Positions 1-8,785 of a stretch of DNA of 64,000 nucleotides are shown here, in pieces. Within the stretch, counting starts at the first letter, position 1. Each line of letters begins with the position of its first letter. The stretch lies in assembly GCF_031846565.1 (NCBI RefSeq), contig NZ_JAVRHL010000001.1, positions 124,001 through 188,000 of the forward strand. Reading direction: 5' to 3'. The stretch comes from Tropicimonas_B omnivorans. Lineage in GTDB: Bacteria; Pseudomonadota; Alphaproteobacteria; Rhodobacterales; Rhodobacteraceae. The notes beneath the pieces are model-generated. The model worked only from the letters and a program-made list of their open reading frames with translations, ran no database searches and had not been told where the DNA came from. The translations under genes were made by a program, and so were the position numbers.

Positions 1-124
1 CCTGCGCAACGATCTGCTCGATCGGTCCGCCGGGCACGAACTGGGTCAGGAAGAAATTGACGACCATGATCCCGAACAGAGTCGGAATGATCAGCAGAAG
101 CCGCCGGAGAATGTAGGCGCCCAT
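1..124 (-). CDS. yejB: YejB-like ABC importer permease, N-terminal fragment
   Basis: This is the first 41 codons of a gene running off the left edge. The translation starts MGAYILRRLLLIIPTLFGIM, a hydrophobic first membrane helix, and continues with a VPGGPIEQ segment that is typical of YejB, the inner-membrane permease of the YejABEF oligopeptide/microcin C importer. The start is placed at the ATG ending at 124, about 50 bases after the stop of the binding-protein gene on the same strand, as expected for a yejA-yejB operon. Most of the protein, including the EAA loop, lies outside the window. Family assignment rests on the N-terminus and the neighbour. Confidence 0.8.
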   Translation of the reverse strand, partial: MGAYILRRLLLIIPTLFGIMVVNFFLTQFVPGGPIEQIVAQ

Positions 125-174
125 AGGGTCTTTCTATCGTCCTTCGGGGTAGGTTCGGTCGTCCAGGGCGGGTG

Positions 175-2139
175 TCAGAGCGGTGCTCCCGCCGCGCTCA
201 GCTCTTCGGCGCGCTCGGCGTCGTACCACCAGAAGTCCATGCTGCCGAGCGCATAGGGCGGCAGCGGGTCGGGATGGCGGAAGATGTCGTAATACGCGAC
301 GAGATAGGCCGGGTTGTGCCATTGCGGCACCCAGACATGCATGTGCCGCAGCACGCGGTCGAGGGCGCGCGCCGCCACGTTCAGCTCTTCCTGCGACTCC
401 GCCTCCATGATGGTCCGGATCAGGCTATCGATCGCCGGGGACTGGATGCCGGCCTTGTTGAAGACCGAGGTATCCACGCTTTCGGAGCCGAAATACTGCT
501 TGAGACCCGCGCCGGGGATATTGTCCTGCCCCAGCATCTGCGTCGTGATGTCGAAATCGAAGGGCGGGCGCTCCCGCTCCGTCGCCTGCGCCTGGTCGAC
601 ACGCTCCATCGAGGCGTCGATGCCGGCGGAGCGGAGGTTCTGGACATAGGGGTTCACGATCCGCTCGAAGGTCTGGCTGTCGTTAAGGATCTCGACGGAC
701 AGGGTCCGCCCGTCCTTGCGGCGGAGGCCATCGCTGCCGACCTCCCAGCCCGCCTCGTCCAGAAGCGCATTCGCGGCCCGGATATTGGTCCTGTCCATCT
801 GCCTGGCGCCGGAGGTGGGCGCTACCGGCACCTCCTCGGTCAGGACACCTTCCGGAAGATCGGCCGAGAGGGGCTCCAGGATCGCCAGCTCCTCCTCGGA
901 CGGCAGCCCCGTCGCCTCCAGCTCGGAGTTCTCGAAGAACGAATCGACGCGCTGGTAGAGGCCGTAGAACAGCTGTTCGTTGGTCCATTCGAAGTTGAAG
1001 AGCAGGTTCATCGCCTGCCGGACGCGCGGATCCTGGAATTGCGGCTCGCGCAGGTTCATCACCCAGCCCTGGCCGGTGGCGATGGAACCGTCCTCCAGTT
1101 CCTCCCGCACGATCCAGCCGCGATCGATGGCGGGAAAGTCGTACCCCGTGGCCCAGTCCCGGCTGCTGAATTCCTGACGGAACGTGTAGGCCCCGCCCTT
1201 CAGACCCTCGAGCGCGACGGAGTAGTCGGCAAAGTATTCGAGGCGGAGCGTATCGAAATTGTTGCGGCCGACATTGATTGGCAGATCCTCGCCCCAATAC
1301 TCCGGGTTGCGCTCGTAGCTGGAGGATTGACCGACATCGATCCGGCCCGGAACATAAGGCCCAGACCCCAGGAAGGGCGTCATGGAGTTCTCGGCCAGAT
1401 CGAGGCCGTTCTCCTCGTAATGGGCCTTGGAGAAAACCGGCAGACCGCCCACCGTCTGGATCACGTCCCGCTTCGGCGCATCTTCGGTGAATGTGAAATG
1501 AATCGTCCGCTCGTCGATGACCTCGGCGACGTCGACCTGCTCCCGCAGCACCGAGCGGAAGGAGGGCAGACCGCTCTCCCGGAACACCTCGTAGGAGAAG
1601 AGAACGTCCTCCGCCGTGAGCGGGCTGCCATCGGAGAAGGCGGCGTTCTCGCGGAGGGTGAAGGTCACCTCGGAGCGGTCCGCCGGGAAGGTCAGGCTCT
1701 CGGCAAGAAGACCGTAGGCGGAGCCGATCTCGTCCGCCGTCCCCGTCAGGAGGCTCTCATAGGGGGTCGAGGACAGGCGATCCGCCCGTCCCTTCACCGA
1801 GTAGGGGTTCATCGAATCGTAACCGCCGAACGCCCAGGTGGACATCTCGCCGCCCTTCGGCGCATCGGGGTTCACGTAGTCCAGATGCTCGAAGTCCGGC
1901 CCGTATTTCAGCGAGCCCGGAAATGTCGCGATGCCGTGCTGGGTGACCATTTCCGCCCCGGCCTCGGCCTCTGCGGATGTCGACGACCCTTCAGACGTTT
2001 CCTGCGCCCGGACGGCCCCCGCCGCGGCAAGGGCCGCAAGCGCGGCCACCGAGAAGGCCATCGCCCTGAAACCGAGGAGCGGCGTCTCCGCGGCACGGGA
2101 AAGGGTCGCGGCTCTGGCGGAACGACGGGTCGGTATCAT
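175..2139 (-). CDS. yejA: Periplasmic peptide-binding protein, YejA-type (SBP_bac_5)
   Basis: The 654-residue product is the substrate-binding component of a family 5 (oligopeptide/dipeptide/microcin C) ABC importer. It opens with a basic, then Ala-rich exported leader ending near AVRAQE, followed by HGIATFPGSLKYG and YVNPDAPKGGEM, which are typical of the YejA subgroup, and a long two-lobed binding fold with the LTAEDVLFSYE segment common to SBP_bac_5 proteins. The chosen ATG is preceded by GGAGG at seven bases; an internal Met at about residue 27 could also start a signal peptide. It is followed by yejB, so the operon order is yejA-yejB. The probable substrate is a peptide or peptide-nucleotide conjugate, by family. 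Confidence 0.85.
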   Translation of the reverse strand: MIPTRRSARAATLSRAAETPLLGFRAMAFSVAALAALAAAGAVRAQETSEGSSTSAEAEAGAEMVTQHGIATFPGSLKYGPDFEHLDYVNPDAPKGGEMSTWAFGGYDSMNPYSVKGRADRLSSTPYESLLTGTADEIGSAYGLLAESLTFPADRSEVTFTLRENAAFSDGSPLTAEDVLFSYEVFRESGLPSFRSVLREQVDVAEVIDERTIHFTFTEDAPKRDVIQTVGGLPVFSKAHYEENGLDLAENSMTPFLGSGPYVPGRIDVGQSSSYERNPEYWGEDLPINVGRNNFDTLRLEYFADYSVALEGLKGGAYTFRQEFSSRDWATGYDFPAIDRGWIVREELEDGSIATGQGWVMNLREPQFQDPRVRQAMNLLFNFEWTNEQLFYGLYQRVDSFFENSELEATGLPSEEELAILEPLSADLPEGVLTEEVPVAPTSGARQMDRTNIRAANALLDEAGWEVGSDGLRRKDGRTLSVEILNDSQTFERIVNPYVQNLRSAGIDASMERVDQAQATERERPPFDFDITTQMLGQDNIPGAGLKQYFGSESVDTSVFNKAGIQSPAIDSLIRTIMEAESQEELNVAARALDRVLRHMHVWVPQWHNPAYLVAYYDIFRHPDPLPPYALGSMDFWWYDAERAEELSAAGAPL

Positions 2140-2326
2140 GGATGGCCTCCGGGTCGTACGTCATGGGTCACGGGTACCCGGCGAGGCTAGAAGCGGGCCG
2201 AACCGGAAACAAGGCGAGATTGCGTGAGCGGCGCGCGAGCGGGCCAGCGTCGGACCGCCCCGGCCGAGCAGAGGCACGGCCCGCGGGACTGACGCCTCCG
2301 CCCCTTCTCGCCGATTCGGATATGCA

Positions 2327-2364
2327 AAGGCCCGACACGCGCCATTTCGGCGCCGCCGGGCCTT
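2327..2364 (-). terminator. Stem-loop after the cytochrome cy gene
   Basis: Arms AAGGCCCG (2327-2334) and CGGGCCTT (2357-2364) are perfect inverted repeats, with a smaller GGCGC-rich stem inside. The structure lies about 30 bases past the cytochrome stop codon on the minus strand. The T tract after it is weak, so efficiency is uncertain. Confidence 0.45.
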
Positions 2365-2392
2365 CGACAGGGAAGGGGAAGACGGTGCGCGC

Positions 2393-2920
2393 TCAGCCGC
2401 CCGGATTGGTTTCGAGCCAGGCGATCAGGTTCGCGCGGTCCTCGACATCCGGCAGGCCGGCGAAGGACATCTTGGTGCCGGGCGCATAGCCCCGCGGGTT
2501 TTCCAGGAAGCCGTTGAGGTGACCGGGGTCCCAGACGTCCGCAACTTCCTCGAGGGCGCCCGAATAGGAGTAGCCGTCGACGCTGTCGACCGGGCGGCCG
2601 ACGACGTCGTAGAGGGTCGGACCGGTGGCGTTCGCGCCGGGCTCGAGCTGGTGGCAGGCGCGGCACTTGGCGAAGACGCGTTCGCCGGCACCGGGATCGG
2701 CCGCGGCGAACACTTCCTCGAAGGGCACGGCGTCCTCCTCGGGTGCGGCTTCGCCATCTTCCGGTACGGGAATCGTGTAGGCTTGGTGGACTTCCTCGTC
2801 CCCATGCGCGACTTCGCCGACGTGATAGAGTTCTTCGGCCGCCCAGGCGCCAAGGAGGAACACGAGTAACGTGCCGCAGAAGCCGCCGATAAGCTTGACC
2901 CCGGTCATTGTGTCGAACAT
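2393..2920 (-). CDS. cycM: Membrane-anchored cytochrome c (cytochrome cy type)
   Basis: This 175-residue protein is a class I c-type cytochrome held in the inner membrane by an uncleaved N-terminal helix (about residues 8-27, GVKLIGGFCGTLLVFLLGAW). An acidic, Pro-rich linker (about 40-75) follows, then the heme domain with CRACH at 86-90 and the axial Met at 151 within GTKMSFAG. This layout matches cytochrome cy of Rhodobacter and Paracoccus, which carries electrons from the bc1 complex to cbb3 or aa3 oxidase. The ATG at 2920 has a GGGAAG Shine-Dalgarno. It is transcribed alone and diverges from pheA. Anchored cytochrome c552 proteins are the same family. Confidence 0.9.
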   Translation of the reverse strand: MFDTMTGVKLIGGFCGTLLVFLLGAWAAEELYHVGEVAHGDEEVHQAYTIPVPEDGEAAPEEDAVPFEEVFAAADPGAGERVFAKCRACHQLEPGANATGPTLYDVVGRPVDSVDGYSYSGALEEVADVWDPGHLNGFLENPRGYAPGTKMSFAGLPDVEDRANLIAWLETNPGG

Positions 2921-3046
2921 GTCGCTTCCCGTCAGATCGTCGTTTGGCGGTCATCTATTATGTTCGCGCCCTTCGGCGCAAGACAGAGAGGGCGCGACAG
3001 AACGCCCTTTCGTCACTTGAGCCGCTCAGAGGAACGACCGGAAACC

Positions 3047-3892
3047 ATGACAACACCCAGAATCGCCTACCAGGGGGAACCCGGCGCCTATTCTCACCAG
3101 GCCTGCGTCGAGGCCCGCCCGGATCACGAGCCCATGCCCTGCAGCACCTTCGAGGATGCGATCGAGGCCGTCCGCACCGGAGCGGCGGAGCTCGCGATGC
3201 TGCCGGTGGAAAATTCCACCTATGGCCGGGTCGCAGATATCCACCGGCTGCTGCCGGAAAGCGGGCTCCACATCGTCGGCGAGGCGTTCGTGCGGGTTCA
3301 CATCAGCCTACTCGGCGTGCCCGGAACGCGGATCGAGGACGTGACGCGCGCGCAGAGCCATACCGTCCTTCTCGGCCAGTGCAGGACGTTCCTTCGCGGC
3401 AACGGGATCGAGCCGGTCACCGGGGCGGATACGGCGGGCTCGGCGGCCCACGTCGCCAGGGTGGCGGACCCGTCCCTCGCCGCGCTCGCCAGCGAGCTTG
3501 CCGGCGAGATCTACGGCCTCGTTCCGCTCGCGCGCGAAATCGAGGATCAGACGACGAACACGACGCGGTTTCTCGTGATGTCCCGTCAGGCCGACCTGAG
3601 CCGCCGCGGCGCCGGCCCGATGATGACGACCTTCGTCTTCCGCGTACGCAACATTCCGGCCGCGCTCTACAAGGCGCTCGGCGGCTTTGCGACGAATGGC
3701 GTCAACATGACGAAGCTCGAGAGCTACATGGCCGGCGGCAACTTCACGGCAACGCAGTTCCACGCCGATATCGAGGGGCATCCGGACGATCGTTCGGTTC
3801 GGCTCGCGCTCGAGGAGCTGGACTACTTCACCTCGAAGATCACGCTTCTCGGGGTCTACCCGGCCGATCCGCGGCGCGCCAAAGAGGGCTGA
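3047..3892 (+). CDS. pheA: Prephenate dehydratase
   Basis: The 281-residue enzyme converts prephenate to phenylpyruvate in phenylalanine synthesis. The catalytic domain starts at residue 4 with IAYQGEPGAYSHQA, has LPVENSTYGRV near 52-62, and carries the NTTRF signature near 171-175. A C-terminal ACT domain (from about 190) contains the TKLESY segment in the place of the allosteric ESRP motif, a variant usual in alphaproteobacterial enzymes. There is no chorismate mutase domain. The ATG at 3047 follows AGAGGAACG, so I prefer it to an upstream in-frame ATG at 2960. The gene end overlaps the convergent SRPBCC gene by 37 bases. Confidence 0.95.
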   Translation: MTTPRIAYQGEPGAYSHQACVEARPDHEPMPCSTFEDAIEAVRTGAAELAMLPVENSTYGRVADIHRLLPESGLHIVGEAFVRVHISLLGVPGTRIEDVTRAQSHTVLLGQCRTFLRGNGIEPVTGADTAGSAAHVARVADPSLAALASELAGEIYGLVPLAREIEDQTTNTTRFLVMSRQADLSRRGAGPMMTTFVFRVRNIPAALYKALGGFATNGVNMTKLESYMAGGNFTATQFHADIEGHPDDRSVRLALEELDYFTSKITLLGVYPADPRRAKEG

Positions 3893-4350
3893 GCGCCGAC
3901 GCGATCCTCGATGTCCCGCGCGAAGGACGAGACGCGGGACTTGAACCGCTGGCTCATGTTCGACCTGGCGAGGCGCATCGTCTGGATCAGCACCCGCGCG
4001 GCGATCGTCTTGGGCACGAAGTCCACCTCGACGAAGAGCCGGGTGCGCTGCTTGGCGAGGGGGAGGACCTCGGCGGTGACCGTGCCTTCCATTCCGCTCC
4101 CCGTACAGGCGAGTTCGAGCGCTGTCTCCGGCTCGAAGCGGGTGATCAGGGCCTTCATCTTGCGCTCTTTGCCGCGGAAGTCGAATCGCAGGTGCCACTC
4201 GTTGCCGACCCCCGGCATCGGCCCCGCATCGAGACGCTCGACATCCGCTCCGCGCCTCAGGACCTGACGCTCGAACCGGCCGAAATCGGTGATCGCGGGC
4301 CAGACATCGGCCAGCGGTGCCTCGATGTCCTCGCGTGCGGAAAACTTCAT
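3856..4350 (-). CDS. SRPBCC (START-like) family protein
   Basis: The 164-residue product begins MKFSAREDIEAPLADVWPAI, the usual opening of SRPBCC/polyketide-cyclase-like proteins, which form a deep hydrophobic ligand pocket. Segments ITDFGRFERQVLRRGADVERLD and GNEWHLRFDFRGKERKMKA fit the helix-grip strands, and an amphipathic C-terminal helix precedes a basic tail. No catalytic motif can be named and the ligand is unknown. It converges on pheA, overlapping its last 37 bases, and sits about 60 bases from the end of nudC on the same strand. Confidence 0.75.
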   Translation of the reverse strand: MKFSAREDIEAPLADVWPAITDFGRFERQVLRRGADVERLDAGPMPGVGNEWHLRFDFRGKERKMKALITRFEPETALELACTGSGMEGTVTAEVLPLAKQRTRLFVEVDFVPKTIAARVLIQTMRLARSNMSQRFKSRVSSFARDIEDRVGAQPSLARRGSAG

Positions 4351-4413
4351 GCCGGTCGACGATGCCTCTTCGTGATCACTGAATTTCGCGCGGAAGCGAT
4401 CTGAAGTGTCCCC

Positions 4414-5328
4414 TCAATCCAGCCTGTCCGCAAGCCAGTTCCAGAGCAGGAACTGCGCGATGGAGCCGGCACGGGCGGGGGCGACCCGGGGATGGGCGTC
4501 CGCGAAGGCGTCCCGCAGCTCCTCCCGCGTGAGCCACATCGCCTCCTCGATCTCGACGGGGTCGATGGTGATCTCCTCGCTCGTCGCCTCGCCCCGGCAG
4601 CCGATCATCAGCGAGGACGGGAACGGCCACGGCTGCGATGCGAGGTAGGAGACCGGGCCGACGCGGACCTGCGTCTCCTCCATCACCTCGCGGCGCACGG
4701 CCGCCTCGATGGTCTCCCCGGGCTCGACGAAGCCTGCGAGGAGAGAGAACATGCCGTCGGGCCAATGCGGCGATCGGCCGAGCAGCACGCTGTTGCCGCG
4801 CGTGATCAACATGATGACGACCGGGTCGGTCCGCGGAAAATGCTGCGCGCCGCAGGACGGGCAGTCCCGCCGCCAGCCGGCCTCCACCACGCGCGAGGGA
4901 GATCCGCAAGCCGCGCAGAAGGCGTGGCTCCGGTGCCAACCGAAGATCGCGCGGGACATGGCCGCGCATTCGGCGTCCGCCGGGGTGAGGCGCGTCATCA
5001 CCGCACGAATCTCGCTGAAAGCGAGGCCCGTCCGGCCAGGCAGCGCCTCGGAGCCCGCGGGAAGGGCGCCGGCGCCGATCTCGACCGCAAAGCGCGTGAT
5101 GCCGGCATCGCGGCACAGAAGCACAGGCTCGCCGCAGCCATCCGGCAACTCGTCCTTTGGCATCCATCCAAGGCCCGTCTCGGCCACGAGGGGGCGGCCC
5201 TCGAAGAGCGGCAGGTAGCGGGAACCGGCGTCCGCGTCGGCGGCGGCGAGCGCGGCGGCGTCCTTGCGAAGGTCCGCGGCGCGGTCGATGCCGCCTCCGC
5301 CGAATGTCACGGTCTCGGCGATCCGCAT
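4414..5328 (-). CDS. nudC: NADH pyrophosphatase (NudC-type Nudix hydrolase)
   Basis: The 304-residue product hydrolyses NAD(H) to NMN(H) and AMP and, by family knowledge, can remove NAD caps from RNA. A zinc ribbon with CAAC and CPSC pairs precedes the Nudix domain. The Nudix box runs from GFVEPGET to REVMEETQV, and the NudC-specific SQPWPFPSSLM follows it. One position is unusual: the glycine of the EEXG part of the box is Gln here. I start at the ATG at 5328 (MRIAETVTFGGGG), where family homology begins; an open frame extends to 5448 but that stretch looks non-coding. Confidence 0.9.
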   Translation of the reverse strand: MRIAETVTFGGGGIDRAADLRKDAAALAAADADAGSRYLPLFEGRPLVAETGLGWMPKDELPDGCGEPVLLCRDAGITRFAVEIGAGALPAGSEALPGRTGLAFSEIRAVMTRLTPADAECAAMSRAIFGWHRSHAFCAACGSPSRVVEAGWRRDCPSCGAQHFPRTDPVVIMLITRGNSVLLGRSPHWPDGMFSLLAGFVEPGETIEAAVRREVMEETQVRVGPVSYLASQPWPFPSSLMIGCRGEATSEEITIDPVEIEEAMWLTREELRDAFADAHPRVAPARAGSIAQFLLWNWLADRLD

Positions 5329-5557
5329 TCCCCGTACTCCCAGCCCTGTCCGGTCCATGTCCACGTCGCATAGCCCGGCGGGTGACGCAATTGACCGGGC
5401 GGGCCGCCGGGTCGGGGGGCGAGCGGGCCGCTCCCGCGCACCCAGCAAGGCGTCGCCTGTCGTCGCGTCCGCCCCGGCAGGGAAATCAAAAGTGTCTTCG
5501 GGATGTGATCTCGGGGGGGTTAACCTGACCGCGAATCAATTGAAGCGGAGCTCCGCC

Positions 5558-7537
5558 ATGACACGTTCCACCCGCCCTGCCCTGACGCGCCGGGGATTTC
5601 TTGCCTCCACCGCGGCCGGAGCCTCCCTCGTCGTCCTGCACCCCTATTCCGCCCGCGCGCAGGAGAATCAGGCCCACCTGCGGCTGATGGAAACGACGGA
5701 CCTGCACGTCCACGTCTATCCCTACGATTACTACAGCGACAAACCCGTGGACACGGTCGGCCTTGCCCGCGCCGCCTCGATCATCGACGAGATCCGGGCC
5801 GAAGCGACCAATACCATGCTGCTCGACAACGGTGATTTCCTGCAGGGCAACCCGATGGGCGACTACATCGCCTATGAGCGCGGCATGGCGGACGGCCAGA
5901 TGCACCCGGTCATCGAAGCGATGAACACGGTCGGGATCGACGCCTCCACCCTCGGAAACCACGAATTCAACTACGGGCTCGGCTTCCTCGAGAATTCCAT
6001 CGCCGGGGCGGACTTCCCGGTGGTCTCGGCAAACGTCGCGACCGAACTCGGCGACACGCCGACCGAGGACCGCACGCTGGTGCCGCCCTACGTGATCCTC
6101 GATCGCGAGATCACTCTGGGCAGCGGTGAGACGCATCCGATCCGCGTCGGCATCATCGGCTTCGTGCCGCCGCAGATCATGAACTGGGATCGCAAGCATC
6201 TCGAGGGCCGCGTCGAGGTGCGGGACATCGTCGAGGCCGCCGAGGCCTGGGTGCCGAAGATGAAGGAGGAGGGCGCCGACATCGTCGTCGCGCTCAGCCA
6301 TTCCGGCATCGGCTCCGCGGAGCACGAGCCGATGATGGAGAACGCCTCCGTCCCCCTCGCCCGCGTCGACGGGATCGATGCCGTGATGACGGGCCACAGC
6401 CACCTCGTCTTCCCCTCCGCCGATTACGAGGGCTTCGAGGGCGTGGACATCGAGGCCGGTACGATCGAGGGCAAGCCGGGCGTCATGGCCGGGTTCTGGG
6501 GCAGCCATCTCGGCCTGATCGACCTTCTGCTCGAGCGCGACGGCGAGGGCTGGCGCGTGGCCTCCGCCGATGTCGAGGCGCGGCCGATCTATCGCCGCGA
6601 GGAAGACCGCACCATCACCGCGCTGGTGGAGAGCGACGAGGCCGTCCTCGAGTCGGTCGCCGAGGAGCATCAGGCGACGCTCGACTACGTCCGCACCGCC
6701 GTCGGCCAGACCGCGGCACCGCTTTACTCCTACTTCGCCCTCGTGGCGGACGACCCCTCGGTGCAGATCGTCTCGAACGCGCAGACCTGGTATATCGGCC
6801 AGATGATGGAAGGCACGCCGAACGAGGGCCTGCCGATCCTGTCCGCGGCTGCGCCCTTCAAGGCGGGCGGCCGTGGCGGCCCGGACTACTACACCGATGT
6901 GCCGGCGGGGGATGTGGCGATCAAGAACGTCGCCGATCTCTACCTTTATCCCAACACGATCCGTGCGGTGAAGATCACCGGCGCCGAGGTGAAGGACTGG
7001 CTGGAGCGCTCTGCGGGCATGTTCAACCAGATCGAGCCCGGCGCCACGGACGCAACCCTGCTGAACCCCGACTTCCCGTCCTACAACTTCGACGTGATCG
7101 ACGGGGTGACCTACCAGATCGACCTCAGCCAACCCTCCCGCTTCGACAGCGAAGGCGCTCTGCAGAACCCCGATGCGAGCCGGATCGTGAACCTCTCCTT
7201 CGAGGGCGAGCCGATCGATCCGGAGCAGGAGTTCATCGTCGCCACCAACAACTACCGCGCCGGCGGCGGCGGCACGTTCCCTGGCGCCGACGGGACCACG
7301 GTGGTCTTCGAGGGACCGGACACCAACCGCGACGTGATCGTGCGCTACATCGTGGAGCAGGGCACGATCCAGCCCTCGGCGGACGCGAACTGGTCCTTCG
7401 CACCGATGGAGGACACGACGGTCATGTTCGACAGCGGGCCGAATGCGCTGGCCTATGTCAGCGACGTCAAGGGTGTGGAGATCGAGGATTCGGGCGACGT
7501 CGTCGAGGGCTTCACCCGCTTCCGCATTCGCCTCTGA
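5558..7537 (+). CDS. cpdB: Bifunctional 2',3'-cyclic-nucleotide 2'-phosphodiesterase/3'-nucleotidase, Tat-exported
   Basis: The 659-residue protein is a periplasmic metallophosphoesterase that degrades cyclic 2',3'-nucleotides and 3'-nucleotides for scavenging. It starts with a twin-arginine leader, LTRRGFLAST, followed by a hydrophobic stretch and cleavage near SARAQ. The metallophosphatase motifs are present: TTDLHVH, LLDNGDFLQGN, TLGNHEFNYG and MTGHSHLVF. The C-terminal 5'-nucleotidase substrate domain follows, with NNYRAGGGGTFPG. The ATG at 5558 has GGAG eight bases upstream; the frame stays open back to 5264 but lacks family similarity there. It is probably monocistronic, since a strong stem-loop follows the stop. 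Confidence 0.9.
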   Translation: MTRSTRPALTRRGFLASTAAGASLVVLHPYSARAQENQAHLRLMETTDLHVHVYPYDYYSDKPVDTVGLARAASIIDEIRAEATNTMLLDNGDFLQGNPMGDYIAYERGMADGQMHPVIEAMNTVGIDASTLGNHEFNYGLGFLENSIAGADFPVVSANVATELGDTPTEDRTLVPPYVILDREITLGSGETHPIRVGIIGFVPPQIMNWDRKHLEGRVEVRDIVEAAEAWVPKMKEEGADIVVALSHSGIGSAEHEPMMENASVPLARVDGIDAVMTGHSHLVFPSADYEGFEGVDIEAGTIEGKPGVMAGFWGSHLGLIDLLLERDGEGWRVASADVEARPIYRREEDRTITALVESDEAVLESVAEEHQATLDYVRTAVGQTAAPLYSYFALVADDPSVQIVSNAQTWYIGQMMEGTPNEGLPILSAAAPFKAGGRGGPDYYTDVPAGDVAIKNVADLYLYPNTIRAVKITGAEVKDWLERSAGMFNQIEPGATDATLLNPDFPSYNFDVIDGVTYQIDLSQPSRFDSEGALQNPDASRIVNLSFEGEPIDPEQEFIVATNNYRAGGGGTFPGADGTTVVFEGPDTNRDVIVRYIVEQGTIQPSADANWSFAPMEDTTVMFDSGPNALAYVSDVKGVEIEDSGDVVEGFTRFRIRL

Positions 7538-7556
7538 AGCGCGCAAATCGCCTAAA

Positions 7557-7584
7557 GGGCGGGCACCTGTACCGGTGCCCGCCC
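7557..7584 (+). terminator. Stem-loop after cpdB
   Basis: An 11-base perfect stem, GGGCGGGCACC (7557-7567) with GGTGCCCGCCC (7574-7584), closes a six-base loop 19 bases after the cpdB stop. There is no T run after it, so it may be a terminator of the GC-rich type or a transcript-end stabiliser. Confidence 0.55.
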
Positions 7585-7666
7585 GTCCCCCCGCCACGCG
7601 GAATTGACCGCGCCGGAGACGTCCCCGCACCGTTCCGCGGGTCCGTACCAAAGGGGAGACACGGGA

Positions 7667-8677
7667 ATGCTCGATCGTATCTGGGCCGCCGGCAGCGCGC
7701 TCTTGCTCATCGCGGGGCCTGCCGCCGCGCAGGACCTGATGGACGCGCCCTTCGCGCTCGACTGGAAGTTCGAAGGCCCTGCCGCGCCTTACTTCCTCGC
7801 CATCGACAACGGTCATTTCGAGGAGGCCGGGCTGGACGTCGAGATCACCGCGGGCCAGGGCTCCCTCGACGCGATCCCGAAGGTCGCCACAGGCGCATTT
7901 CCCTTCGGCTTCGCCGACATCAACTCCCTCGCCAAGTTCCTCGACGAGAACCCCGAGGCGCCGGTGCGCGCCGTCATGATGGTCTACGACAAGCCGCCCT
8001 TCGCCGTCGTCGGCCGGGTGAGCCAGGGCGTCGAGACGCCCGCCGACCTCAACGGCAAGATCCTCGGCGCGCCGCCGCCGGACGGGGCCTGGGCCCAGTT
8101 CCCGGCCTTCGCCGCGGCCAACGATCTCGACATGGACAGCATCACCGTCGAACCTGTCGGCTTTCCGACGCGCGAGCCCATGCTGGCCGAGGGGGAGGTG
8201 GACGCCATCACCGGCTTCTCCTTCTCATCCGTTCTGAACCTTTTGCGCCTCGGAGTGCCCGAGGATGACATCTCCTCGATCCTCATGGCCGATCACGGAC
8301 TGGAGCTCTACGGCAACGCGATCATCGTCAACACCGACTGGGCCGAGGAGAACCCCGAGGCGGTGACTGGTTTCCTGACGGCCATCGCCGCGGGCTGGCA
8401 GGACGCGATCGATGATCCGGCGGCCGGCATCGAGGCGCTGGCCGAGCGCAATCCGGCCATCGACACGGAGCTCGAGGAGCGTCGCCTGTCCATGTCGATC
8501 GAGGACACCGTGCTGACGGAGTACGTCGTCCAGAACGGCTTCGGCGGGATCGACGCGGAGCGCATGGAAGCCGCGCTCGAGCAGCTTCAGACCAACATGG
8601 AGTTCGGCGCCGCGCCGACCTCGGACGGCATCTTCGACGGCGCCTACCTGCCCGAGCCCCTGCCCACTCTGGAGTGA
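7667..8677 (+). CDS. ABC importer substrate-binding protein, NMT1/THI5 (SsuA-like) family
   Basis: The 336-residue periplasmic protein has a signal peptide (MLDRIWAAGSALLLIAGPAA, cleaved near AAAQD) and then the family signature APYFLAIDNGHFEEAGLDVE with a glycine-rich loop at AGQGSLDAIPKVATGAFPFG. This fold binds sulfonates, taurine, nitrate or thiamine-pyrimidine precursors. The exact ligand cannot be told from sequence; the THI5-like DWKFEG opening is compatible with a pyrimidine or other small heterocycle. The ATG at 7667 has AAGGGGAGA upstream. It is the first gene of a three-gene importer operon, separated from the ATPase by a stable hairpin. I found no THI-box riboswitch ahead of it. 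Confidence 0.85.
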   Translation: MLDRIWAAGSALLLIAGPAAAQDLMDAPFALDWKFEGPAAPYFLAIDNGHFEEAGLDVEITAGQGSLDAIPKVATGAFPFGFADINSLAKFLDENPEAPVRAVMMVYDKPPFAVVGRVSQGVETPADLNGKILGAPPPDGAWAQFPAFAAANDLDMDSITVEPVGFPTREPMLAEGEVDAITGFSFSSVLNLLRLGVPEDDISSILMADHGLELYGNAIIVNTDWAEENPEAVTGFLTAIAAGWQDAIDDPAAGIEALAERNPAIDTELEERRLSMSIEDTVLTEYVVQNGFGGIDAERMEAALEQLQTNMEFGAAPTSDGIFDGAYLPEPLPTLE

Positions 8678-8687
8678 GCCCCTCCCC

Positions 8688-8723
8688 GCGCCCGCGCCCC
8701 GACCCGGCTGCGCGGGCGCCTTT
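8688..8723 (+). terminator. Intercistronic hairpin between binding protein and ATPase genes
   Basis: GCGCCCGCGC (8688-8697) pairs perfectly with GCGCGGGCGC (8710-8719), followed by CTTT. It lies 11 bases after the binding-protein stop and 60 bases before the ATPase start. By analogy with other importers it is likely a partial terminator or 3'-end stabiliser that raises binding protein over membrane components. Confidence 0.55.
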
Positions 8724-8785
8724 CGGTGCGGGATCCCCGCGGCGGAAGTATCGAGCGCCGACGAAAGAAAAAGGACGAAGAGCCG

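Noticed and set aside
172..2190. Long open frame on the plus strand opposite yejA
   Set aside because: It is the GC-rich shadow of yejA: the protein is Arg/Gly/Leu-rich without motifs, while the minus frame has clear family signatures. Similar antisense frames opposite cpdB (5486-7816), dnaX (11000-13051) and others were dropped for the same reason.
7538..7666. Thiamine riboswitch ahead of the THI5-like binding protein
   Set aside because: No CTGAGA/ACCTGA-type THI-box elements are present; only the cpdB terminator stem-loop is seen.
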